This document shows positions 1 to 6,431 of a DNA stretch of 8,912 bases, piece after piece. The position numbers and the translations under genes are program-made. The stretch spans positions 1-8,912 of the forward strand of contig JAQSDP010000012.1 of assembly GCA_029945985.1 (NCBI GenBank), read 5' to 3'. The notes beneath the pieces are model-generated. The model was given only the letters and a program-made list of their open reading frames with translations, was not told the DNA's origin and did no database searches. This stretch comes from a bacterium (GTDB lineage Bacteria; Acidobacteriota; Blastocatellia; Pyrinomonadales; Pyrinomonadaceae). How positions within the stretch are numbered: the first letter of the stretch is position 1; each line of letters opens with the position of its first letter.

Positions 1-12
1 ACCGCCGCGTCG

Positions 13-16
13 AAGG
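13..16 (+). promoter_or_regulatory. Ribosome binding site of first gene
   Basis: AAGG lies six bases before the ATG at 23. It favours that ATG over the in-frame ATG at 56, which has no such element in front of it. The rest of positions 1-22 is too short to interpret and may be the tail of an upstream gene or leader. Confidence 0.5.
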
Positions 17-22
17 TAAGAA

Positions 23-607
23 ATGTTCTTTTCTGCATTCCAACATGACGACACTATGGGCCTTGATCTGGGAGCAGCGCTTGCCGGTGCCCTCAGTCCG
101 ATCTTCGGCACAGGCGGTATCGCTGGAAGCGTAGTCGGACAAGTTAAGAACAACGCTCGCGAAGTCGTGATCGAGATCAAAGGCACGGTCTCTAACGTGG
201 GCATGTGGTTTATCAACGAACCCGAATGGATCGCAGCGGCGTTAGGTGCGCGTGGTTGGGACATACGTAATTCGTCGGAAATACAAACTCCGATTGGTGG
301 GCTCGGACAGCGAACCTGGCGAATCACGGCAATGGTCGGCTCGCAATTCAGCGACTCGCAGATCGTCACCAACGCCAGAAATCACCTTGTCGATCGCGGG
401 ATGTCGGTTGCTTCCGTGAACATTGTTCAAGCGTCAGCCGCCTCCTACGTTTCAGGAAGTGCGACCGTTTCGGGCGGCGACGGCACGAACGCTGGTACGT
501 CCATTAGTTCGCTTCTCGCCGGGACCTCTGTCGGACTTGGAGTGTCGTCGACCGTCCTGATCGTTGGCGGTGCGGCGATTGCGATCCTTTTACTTCGTCG
601 CAAATGA
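23..607 (+). CDS. Small protein with C-terminal membrane anchor, probable virion membrane protein
   Basis: I do not recognise a named family. The 194 aa product starts with a Gly/Ala-rich hydrophobic stretch (about residues 13-40). A mixed alpha/beta-looking core follows (about 45-140), then a Ser/Gly/Thr-rich linker (about 140-170). It ends in one hydrophobic segment, about residues 177-191, followed by a basic RRK tail. That layout predicts a single C-terminal anchor with a short basic tail on the cytoplasmic or genome-facing side. The start at 23 is chosen for the AAGG upstream. The stop overlaps the next start as ATGA, so the two genes are probably translationally coupled and made in related amounts. 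The anchor closely resembles the one ending the transglycosylase at 8366, suggesting both enter the same membrane. Virion location is inferred from context only. Confidence 0.7.
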   Translation: MFFSAFQHDDTMGLDLGAALAGALSPIFGTGGIAGSVVGQVKNNAREVVIEIKGTVSNVGMWFINEPEWIAAALGARGWDIRNSSEIQTPIGGLGQRTWRITAMVGSQFSDSQIVTNARNHLVDRGMSVASVNIVQASAASYVSGSATVSGGDGTNAGTSISSLLAGTSVGLGVSSTVLIVGGAAIAILLLRRK

Positions 608-3498
608 TACGTCGAAAAAGAAACATCGCCGGATATACCGATGAACGCGGCGTCTTTCGCCCGATACGAAAGCCGTCGTATGTCGGCACGGCAAAACGAA
701 AAGCGACGACGAAGGACCGAAAAAAGTATTCGCGAGCCAAGGCCGGAGATCTCGGCAAAGCAAAGCAAGAACGGGCTCTCGAAGATGTCTTTCAACGCGA
801 GATCCGCTTGCAGCGTGAAGATCGCGAGCATAAGACTCGCGTGATGAAGCAGATCGAACGCGAAACGCTCGGAGACGCAACGGAAACGACAAAGGGCCGA
901 ACGTTGGTTGAATTCGTTCGCGGCCAGGGCGGAATCAAGCCTGGTTACAAGTTCGCCGGCAAGAAGAATCGAGGCAAGCGAGTTTCGTACGATGCCGGTG
1001 AACTCGCGCCGTTGACTTACAAGGAATCCGGCAAACGCGGACTTGTTTCGGACAAAGGAATGAGGTCGCTCGACGGAATGTTCCAGGCCGCTCGCGAAGC
1101 GGGTTACGACGTTGCCGATATGGACGATCTTATCGGTCGGATGGAGAAAGAGATTCGCGGCGACAACGCTACTTACGCGACTCGGGGGTATATCGACTAT
1201 CGCGACAATCCGAAGTCGAAGAAGAAGAATCCGATAAACATCTTCGGAGTAGTTGCGGCGGTTTCAGGCGTGCAGTCGGCCTTGCAGATCAACGAAATGC
1301 TCAAGAAGAAGCCAGTTAAGCGTAAGGCATCGGTAAGGCAGATAACGAACGGCACAGCGACGGCAAAACGTAAGAATCCTGTCGGCAATTCTTCTGGTGC
1401 GAAGTTCAACGAGCAATCGTTCGATCGTGATCTTGCTCAGATCGAAGACGGTAACTTTCGGGCAGTCCGATCCGCGAAACTTCACGGCAAGCTGGCCGGT
1501 TATCGAGCAACTGAAATAGAGCAAATGATACAGCGGGCGCGACTCGCATATCGATTGAAGGAAATGTATCGAGCAAAAGAAAATCCGGCGGTCATTGCAG
1601 CGGAACTCCGTTTACTCCAGGCCGCAACTAAGCTCCTCGGCTCTCGGCGAAAGAACGGCGGACGGTCGATCAAACGCAATCCGGTTGGCTGGTTCCGCGA
1701 TGCTTCCCCGGTAACGCCGGAAGCGATCAAGAAGCTGTATCGGACTCTTGCTGCAAAATATCATCCCGACAAAGGCGGCGATACTCGCACGATGCAAGAG
1801 ATCAACGCCGACTATGACAAGGCAATGAAAATTGCTATCTCCGGGGAAGGCAACGAGTCGCGAGCAAAGGCGGAAACGCAAGCGATCAAACCACTGCGTG
1901 AGGCTATCGAGTTTGCGGTAACGCTGCCGGACGACGTGAAAGTTGTAATTCGCGGCCTCTGGCTGTGGATCGAAGGAAACACCTATAAGGCGAAAGATCA
2001 GATCAAGTCATTCAAGGCGTCCGATGGAAAGCGGTTCAAATGGGCGTCGCAAAAGAAGGCATGGTTCTTCGCAGCCGTTCCGTCAAGCAATCGCCGCGGC
2101 GAAATGTCATTCGATGCAATCGAAGCTCTGCACGGTCGGCGAGACGTGAAGGAACGCAAAACGCGTCGTGCGCTCAATCCGGTCAAGGTCAAACTCTATA
2201 AGTTTTTCAAAGGGCAAAAGCTCGCGACTCGCTTTATCGGCGATCACGATTTGATTCTACGCGGAACGGTCCTTTCGCGAACTCCGAAGTTTGTCACGAT
2301 CAAAGTCGAAGGCTACCGCGAGCCGGTGCGCTGCGGCGTGCGGGTTTGGGAAAATACCGAAGTTATTTACCCGACGGGCCGCTATTCAATGGCTCCCTCG
2401 TTCCGCGCAAAAGACGGCGATCGCATCGGCAATCCGCGTCAAAAAGCGATACGGGTTGGCGATACAGTTAGGTTTAGAGAAGTGTTAGAGGACGGCGACG
2501 ACGTAGAACGAATGGAGGTCTTAGAGGACAGGGGTAATCGCGTTTTAGTTAAGAGTTTGGTATTCGCGTTAGATGGCATGATTCAACCTACTTCCGTCTA
2601 TTCAAAAGATGAATTAGTCGTAATTAAGAATCCGGCCGCTGGATCTGCGACGACAAATCCGAAACGTAAAAAGGTCCGATACGTCGTCACCTGGGAACAT
2701 GGCGAGCAAACTTTCCTCAACCGAAAAGACGCGGAACTATTCGCTAAACTCCTTAGACGAAAAGGCCGCACCGTCACAATGTCGGAACGGCCGTGGGCGA
2801 AATCGAATCCTGAGCGCTGTTTGAAGTGCCGGAAAGAAACTAGCGAAGGAACTTGGGATATTAACGGCGGTTTCTGCAATCCTTGTGCTGCGAAAATGCG
2901 GCCGAAGGCAAAAGCGTTTAAGGTCGTCGGTGGAACGGGCCGGACCGTGGCAACGTTCGCAATGCGGAAACAAGCAACGGCATATGGAAAGCTGCATCCG
3001 GCTTATAGCGTTAAGGCCATGCGCGCGAAACCGGCAAAGTCGAATCCGGTAAAGCCACCGCGTTCTCACACATTCGAATCGTTCAATGGTCGGCCGGTTA
3101 CTAATGCGACACGGCGGCCGGTGTCGGCACATGCTCCGGCGAAACTGGCACAACTCGGCGATCTGATCGAGATCAAGCTTGTCGGCGGCCAGATCCTTAC
3201 ACCCAACCCGTCGCGGTACAAACTGACGGCGGCGAACGGCAAGCTATGGATCGCAGGCGGCAAGTTCGCTAAAGCAAATCCGGCTGCGAAGGCGAACGAG
3301 ATCAATCCGCTTGGGCTTATCGATCATGTCGTTTATCGAACGCACAAGCCGCATCACGGCGATGCTCCGAACACTCATTACATCCACAAGCTCGGCGAAG
3401 AAACGGGACACCGGCCGCTGCTCTGTGTCGATAGAGAAGGTTTCCCCGTCATACGTGGCGGCAAGTACAAGATCGAGGCTCGCGGGATCGTGAATTAG
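604..3498 (+). CDS. Large modular J-domain, zinc-ribbon and Asn-Pro-linker protein (964 aa)
   Basis: This is a very basic, multi-domain protein. Residues 1-200 are Lys/Arg-rich and charged, with likely helices at 45-95. A J-domain covers about 370-410: helix II, then HPD at 387-389 and KGGD, then a helix with INADYDKA. HPD is the motif by which J-proteins stimulate Hsp70. Next, about 421-515, comes a tryptophan-rich region (WLWIEG at 453-458, KKAWFF at 484-489) like the one that follows J-domains in plasmid and phage DnaJ-like proteins. A zinc ribbon is formed by C739, C742, C758 and C761. Asn-Pro pairs occur at 202, 209, 258, 327, 359, 525, 610, 676, 685, 735, 814, 868, 892 and 901. Most have a Lys or Arg one or two residues before, and most sit between apparent domains. 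The C-terminal about 40 residues (from THYIHKLGEE) form a compact beta-rich module. There is no obvious Shine-Dalgarno; the start overlaps the previous stop (ATGA). A virion or chaperone role is inferred. A polyprotein or a linker-joined scaffold are alternatives. Confidence 0.85.
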   Translation: MIRRKRNIAGYTDERGVFRPIRKPSYVGTAKRKATTKDRKKYSRAKAGDLGKAKQERALEDVFQREIRLQREDREHKTRVMKQIERETLGDATETTKGRTLVEFVRGQGGIKPGYKFAGKKNRGKRVSYDAGELAPLTYKESGKRGLVSDKGMRSLDGMFQAAREAGYDVADMDDLIGRMEKEIRGDNATYATRGYIDYRDNPKSKKKNPINIFGVVAAVSGVQSALQINEMLKKKPVKRKASVRQITNGTATAKRKNPVGNSSGAKFNEQSFDRDLAQIEDGNFRAVRSAKLHGKLAGYRATEIEQMIQRARLAYRLKEMYRAKENPAVIAAELRLLQAATKLLGSRRKNGGRSIKRNPVGWFRDASPVTPEAIKKLYRTLAAKYHPDKGGDTRTMQEINADYDKAMKIAISGEGNESRAKAETQAIKPLREAIEFAVTLPDDVKVVIRGLWLWIEGNTYKAKDQIKSFKASDGKRFKWASQKKAWFFAAVPSSNRRGEMSFDAIEALHGRRDVKERKTRRALNPVKVKLYKFFKGQKLATRFIGDHDLILRGTVLSRTPKFVTIKVEGYREPVRCGVRVWENTEVIYPTGRYSMAPSFRAKDGDRIGNPRQKAIRVGDTVRFREVLEDGDDVERMEVLEDRGNRVLVKSLVFALDGMIQPTSVYSKDELVVIKNPAAGSATTNPKRKKVRYVVTWEHGEQTFLNRKDAELFAKLLRRKGRTVTMSERPWAKSNPERCLKCRKETSEGTWDINGGFCNPCAAKMRPKAKAFKVVGGTGRTVATFAMRKQATAYGKLHPAYSVKAMRAKPAKSNPVKPPRSHTFESFNGRPVTNATRRPVSAHAPAKLAQLGDLIEIKLVGGQILTPNPSRYKLTAANGKLWIAGGKFAKANPAAKANEINPLGLIDHVVYRTHKPHHGDAPNTHYIHKLGEETGHRPLLCVDREGFPVIRGGKYKIEARGIVN
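2461..2628 (+). other. Codon-shifted AT-richer island inside the large gene
   Basis: This stretch encodes residues 620-675 of the 964 aa protein and looks unlike its flanks. All six leucines use TTA or TTG (five TTA, one TTG), while the rest of the gene mostly uses CTN. Three of five arginines use AGA or AGG. Counting bases from 2461 to 2640 gives 78 G or C of 180 (43%), below the surrounding gene. The encoded segment resembles a small SH3-like beta barrel (VGDTVRFREV and onward) and is bounded by Asn-Pro pairs at 610 and 676. I infer a separately acquired module. Confidence 0.6.
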
Positions 3499-3514
3499 AG
3501 TCTCAAATTTTTTT
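3475..3514 (+). terminator. Candidate intrinsic terminator after the large gene
   Basis: GAGGCTC (3475-3481) can pair with GAGTCTC (3498-3504) over seven pairs, including one G-U. The loop is 16 bases. AAA and seven T (3508-3514) follow. The stem overlaps the stop codon at 3496-3498. The long loop and modest stem make it a moderate candidate, but its place between two gene blocks supports it. Confidence 0.4.
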
Positions 3515-3541
3515 GATCAGCGTTATTAGGTGTCCTACTTA
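3513..3541 (+). promoter_or_regulatory. Weak sigma70-like promoter candidate for the capsid operon
   Basis: TTGATC (3513-3518) and TACTTA (3536-3541) are separated by 17 bases. The -35 matches the sigma70 consensus at four of six positions and the -10 at only two. It lies directly after the terminator candidate and about 56 bases before the next start, where a promoter would be expected. The host sigma factor consensus is unknown, so this is tentative. Confidence 0.25.
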
Positions 3542-3544
3542 ATG

Positions 3545-3568
3545 AGCCGCCGGATCAGAACAGCGGCT
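3545..3568 (+). repeat. Inverted repeat in the leader of the capsid operon
   Basis: AGCCGC (3545-3550) and GCGGCT (3563-3568) form a perfect six-pair stem with a 12-base loop, upstream of the start at 3598. No T-run follows, so it is not a terminator. It could be a leader-RNA hairpin that stabilises the message, or chance. Confidence 0.3.
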
Positions 3569-3597
3569 AATAGAGCCGAATCTAAATAGAGGTAAAT

Positions 3598-4161
3598 ATG
3601 GCAACAAAAAGAAAAACAAAAACGGCATTGGTCCTTAATCCGGCTGGCCGTTCGTTGTCGATCGGCGGCTCACGTCGTACCAATCCCGCACGTCGGCGAC
3701 GACGTTCGGCATCGGCTACAAGTCGCCGTCGGCGTCGAAATCCAATCATGGCAAATGCGGTCGCTCGTCGCCGCAATCCGATCCGTCGCCGTCGCAATCC
3801 GGCTACGACTAGCGGACTGCTCGTTGCGGCGGTGATGGCCGGTCTCGGTGTGTCGCTGTTTGATGTGCTCACGACAAAGTTCGTGCCGCAGCAGTCAGCG
3901 TTGGTCCGTGCCGGTGTGAAGCTCGGCGGTGCGTACTTGTTCCAGTCGAAGCTCGGAAACTCGGTTCCCGTTCTCGGCAAGTTCAAGAACGATATCGCTC
4001 TCGTGCTGGCCGTCTCGGGCGTGGTCGATCTGATGAAGCTCTACGTCTTCCCGATGGTCGCGAACGCGGCCGGAAGCGTAGGACTTCTCATACCGGCGGG
4101 TGACGACACGACGGGCAACATCTACGGAAACGCGATGAACCCTAACTACATGTACAGCTAG
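3598..4161 (+). CDS. Membrane protein with an Arg-rich RRRRNP N-terminal domain
   Basis: The 187 aa product has two parts. Residues 1-71 are extremely basic, with two runs of five Arg (32-36, 43-47), one of three (57-59) and one of four (63-66). Asn-Pro pairs follow or flank them at 14, 29, 48, 60 and 67. From about 72 it turns hydrophobic: a likely membrane helix at 73-91, a second amphipathic or hydrophobic stretch around 98-115, a third around 131-155, and a Gly/Ala-rich tail. Such a protein could sit in a membrane with its basic arm bound to nucleic acid, that is, a membrane-to-genome tether in a virion. This is inferred from composition, not family membership. It shares the basic Asn-Pro motif with the large protein at 604-3498. 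GAGG at 3589-3592, five bases before the ATG, supports the start. The gene is first in the putative capsid operon. Confidence 0.8.
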   Translation: MATKRKTKTALVLNPAGRSLSIGGSRRTNPARRRRRSASATSRRRRRNPIMANAVARRRNPIRRRRNPATTSGLLVAAVMAGLGVSLFDVLTTKFVPQQSALVRAGVKLGGAYLFQSKLGNSVPVLGKFKNDIALVLAVSGVVDLMKLYVFPMVANAAGSVGLLIPAGDDTTGNIYGNAMNPNYMYS

Positions 4162-4190
4162 GGCTAATCGCACAGGGTTTAAGAGGACAA

Positions 4191-4194
4191 AGGA
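4191..4194 (+). promoter_or_regulatory. Strong ribosome binding site of the 257 aa capsid candidate
   Basis: AGGA, within AAAGGAAAAAG, lies seven bases before the ATG at 4202. It is one of the clearest ribosome binding sites in the window, as expected for an abundant structural protein. Confidence 0.5.
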
Positions 4195-4201
4195 AAAAGT
4201 T

Positions 4202-4975
4202 ATGGCAAAGGAAACTTCAAAGCTCGCGGTCGCCGGTTATGCTCCGGTATCGAACGCGAATCCACAGGGCATCGGGTTGATCGATCCGCAAAGCGTATCG
4301 CGTCTGCCGCTTGCTCAGTATGCGCTGATGGCCAATTCGTTGGTCAACACACAATCGGCGATCTATTACGACACGGCGGTTTACACCGCTGGCACCGCAG
4401 TCACACAGGGCCAGAAAAAGGCTCTGTTCACGAAGGGCAAGACCCAAGATGACACGGTTGTTAATACCGGCGTTCAGATCCCTGAAAAGGGCGAGTTCAT
4501 GACGAACATGATCTCGGATGGCGAGTTCGAAGGCGGTACGACCTTCATTCTCGAACAGATCTGCGTTCATGCGCAGCTCACGTCGGAACTGCCGACGACG
4601 CTCGGCGTCCGCGGTGAGATCGTCGCTCCGAACTACACGGCATCGGTCGTGATCTCGGCGGCGAACAATCTCAAGGCGTTCGTCGAACAGATCGAATTGC
4701 AGTACGTCCGCAATGAGGAAACGAAGCTTCGTGCTCCGCTTTACATGTGGCCGTCTCCGTTCGGTATGTCCGGTGCGATCGGTTCGCCGAACGCCGGATT
4801 CGTCCAGAACGGTTACCAGGCCACCTGGAACTTCCTTTCGAGGCCGGTAGTGCTACAAAGCGAGGACAAGTTCTCGTTCGTGCTGCAGCCGATAGTCGCG
4901 ACGTTCACTCCGACGATCGGATGCCTCATTCGCGTCCTTCTGATCGGAAAGACGATCAAGACGTTCATCCCTTAG
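4202..4975 (+). CDS. Candidate capsid protein, beta-barrel type (257 aa)
   Basis: No named family is recognised. The product has no membrane segment, no signal peptide and few cysteines. It is dominated by alternating hydrophobic/polar beta-strand patterns, especially from about residue 95 on. Near the C-terminus, FLSRPVVL (211-218) is followed by a strand-turn-strand and a last strand (about 243-251). A similar pattern closes both halves of the next protein (PIFL at 135-138 and 281-284), so I infer a related barrel fold. Two neighbouring barrel proteins of unequal size recall the paired capsid proteins of Thermus phage P23-77 (VP16, VP17), but no direct sequence match is claimed. The strong ribosome binding site, the position after a basic membrane protein and the size fit a major capsid protein. 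Alternatives are a penton or spike-base protein, or a tail protein of an unusual tailed phage. Confidence 0.65.
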   Translation: MAKETSKLAVAGYAPVSNANPQGIGLIDPQSVSRLPLAQYALMANSLVNTQSAIYYDTAVYTAGTAVTQGQKKALFTKGKTQDDTVVNTGVQIPEKGEFMTNMISDGEFEGGTTFILEQICVHAQLTSELPTTLGVRGEIVAPNYTASVVISAANNLKAFVEQIELQYVRNEETKLRAPLYMWPSPFGMSGAIGSPNAGFVQNGYQATWNFLSRPVVLQSEDKFSFVLQPIVATFTPTIGCLIRVLLIGKTIKTFIP

Positions 4976-5051
4976 TTTTCGCATCGCTCACGGCTAGATT
5001 ACGGCTGCAACGGCGATCATTTTCGAAAGTTTAGATAACGAACTTAAAGCT

Positions 5052-6011
5052 ATGAACTGGAACGGACAACGCGAAACAGTCGACCATCTTATCCGCTCGC
5101 TGATCGAGCCGAAGAAGGCGAAGTCATATCAGGCTGACTTCAATTCTAAGCGGCGTGCGCGGATCCTTTCTTCGCTTCATACGCGGCCGTTCTTCGTCCC
5201 GCTCGAATTCAACATGCTCGCGGACGGCCAGGTTGCTCCGTATCGAGCCGTAACGCAGCAGCTTGCGTTCGACTTCGTTATTACGTGCATCAAGTCCGAC
5301 AATCGCCGCGATATTGTTGTCCGCCGAACGAGCGACGATAAGCCGCTCGCATATGTCGGCGACGAACAGAATCTTAATCTCCGGGCCGATGATCTTTCCG
5401 GCTTCAGCGTCGATTCCGGGTTCGGTCAACTCGGGACGTTCTATCTGCCGCAGCCGATATTCCTGCAGCGCGGCCAGCGAATGACCGTCGAAATGTTCAA
5501 GACGGATACGACGGCCGGAACTGAAGAAGCAAACATCGTCCTCGTCGGCGTCCGCGTTCTCCGCAAAGAATATGGCGAAATGCTGATGGCCGAAGGCGAG
5601 CGTGAGGCGATCGACTTCATTCTTGAAAATCGCGTCGCTCCGCGAACGGTTTTCCTCAAAACATTCGTCGACTTCGCGACGGCGGGAGCCGCCGGACTTG
5701 CTCAAAACGTCGTCACGCCGCAAGTTCCCGAGCCGCTGCTCATTCGCGGCGTTAGAACTACGCTCCGGCAATCTCTGATCGAAGGCTTAAGGCTCGAAGG
5801 CGAGCCGAACTGGATGCCGTCGGCAACCCCGATCTGGGCAGTAGCCGCCGAAGACGAACTCGGTCACGACAACTATCAATGGTTCTCAAAGCCGATCTTT
5901 CTTCGGGCGAACGGAACGATCGAGATCGAACGAATCACGAATTCGATAGACGCGGCGAACATCGACGCCCAGACGGGCAGCACGATCACTTGGATCTGCG
6001 AAACGGTTTAA
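5052..6011 (+). CDS. Candidate capsid protein with two related beta-barrel halves (319 aa)
   Basis: No named family is recognised. After a basic N-terminus (about 1-40) the protein looks like two similar beta-rich units, about 43-170 and 197-319. They share an opening strand (RPFFVPLEF and RTVFLKTFV) and a late hairpin with PIFL at 135-138 and 281-284, 146 residues apart. Each then has an Ala-Asn-Ile before the final strands. This is what a double jelly-roll subunit, or a duplicated single barrel, would look like. A helical segment (about 172-190) links the units. Double jelly-roll capsid proteins build tailless viruses such as PRD1, PM2 and FLiP; membership is inferred here from pattern only. 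The ribosome binding site is weak (GAACTTAAAG). An in-frame TAG at 4995-4997 with no other ATG after it fixes the start at 5052. Only two bases separate its stop from the next start. Confidence 0.65.
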   Translation: MNWNGQRETVDHLIRSLIEPKKAKSYQADFNSKRRARILSSLHTRPFFVPLEFNMLADGQVAPYRAVTQQLAFDFVITCIKSDNRRDIVVRRTSDDKPLAYVGDEQNLNLRADDLSGFSVDSGFGQLGTFYLPQPIFLQRGQRMTVEMFKTDTTAGTEEANIVLVGVRVLRKEYGEMLMAEGEREAIDFILENRVAPRTVFLKTFVDFATAGAAGLAQNVVTPQVPEPLLIRGVRTTLRQSLIEGLRLEGEPNWMPSATPIWAVAAEDELGHDNYQWFSKPIFLRANGTIEIERITNSIDAANIDAQTGSTITWICETV

Positions 6012-6013
6012 CT

Positions 6014-6412
6014 ATGGCTGCAACTCCAAAATCACGGCCGCGGGCGTTCATTCAATCCGATACGGGTATCGAAATTCCTCGGGCGGATGGTGCGATCGGC
6101 GAGGCCTACTCAAGTTCGTTCCTATGCTCAACGGCACTACGGCGACTGCCAAGCAATCCGTGCAAATTCGTTCTTTTGTCGAACTGGAATGCCAGCGTGG
6201 ATATCGTCCAGACCTATGACGCCTTATCGGCCGATGACCTGTATGAAAACGCAGGATTCGAGATCTACTACGGTTTCCGCGGCGTCATAGCTCATCAACT
6301 TTTCCCGTCGCAAAGCTCTCCGTTTTTGCCGGTGAGCAATACCGATCAGATCTCCGTGAAAGTCCGCCAAGGTTCGGCTGATCGATACGTCTGGTTCTCC
6401 TGGTTCAACTAG
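6014..6412 (+). CDS. Small beta-rich structural protein candidate (132 aa)
   Basis: I do not recognise the family. I chose the ATG at 6014, two bases after the upstream stop, because an earlier in-frame ATG at 5879 lies deep inside the capsid candidate gene and would give an unlikely charged N-terminal extension. The 132 aa product has a short basic start, cysteines in FLCST and NPCKF, and strand-like segments. It ends with an aromatic cluster (YVWFSWFN). No membrane helix or signal peptide is visible. The tight coupling to the 319 aa gene suggests matched production and a virion role, such as a minor capsid, cement or vertex protein. This is inference from context. Confidence 0.6.
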   Translation: MAATPKSRPRAFIQSDTGIEIPRADGAIGEAYSSSFLCSTALRRLPSNPCKFVLLSNWNASVDIVQTYDALSADDLYENAGFEIYYGFRGVIAHQLFPSQSSPFLPVSNTDQISVKVRQGSADRYVWFSWFN

Positions 6413-6431
6413 TTCACCAAAGGTAAAAAAT

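Noticed and set aside
445..831. Minus-strand open frame across the first two genes
   Set aside because: It spans the ATGA junction of two convincing + strand genes and shows no domain or start signal.
3582..3986. Minus-strand Arg-rich open frame opposite the RRRRNP gene
   Set aside because: The reverse complement of CGN runs also yields Arg-like codons. The + strand gene has a ribosome binding site and a membrane domain; this frame has neither.
4747..5034. + strand open frame in another frame over the end of the 257 aa gene
   Set aside because: Arg-rich, structureless translation overlapping a well-supported gene; it crosses the stop at 4975 only by chance.
5124..5771. Minus-strand open frame of 215 codons inside the 319 aa capsid candidate
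   Set aside because: The translation is rich in Arg/Asp/Glu without domain patterns and is fully antisense to a gene with good coding signals. It is a shadow of GC-rich codon structure.
5879..6013. Upstream in-frame extension of the 132 aa protein
   Set aside because: It would overlap the end of the 319 aa gene by 133 bases and add a charged, low-quality stretch. The ATG at 6014 directly after the stop is the normal coupled start.
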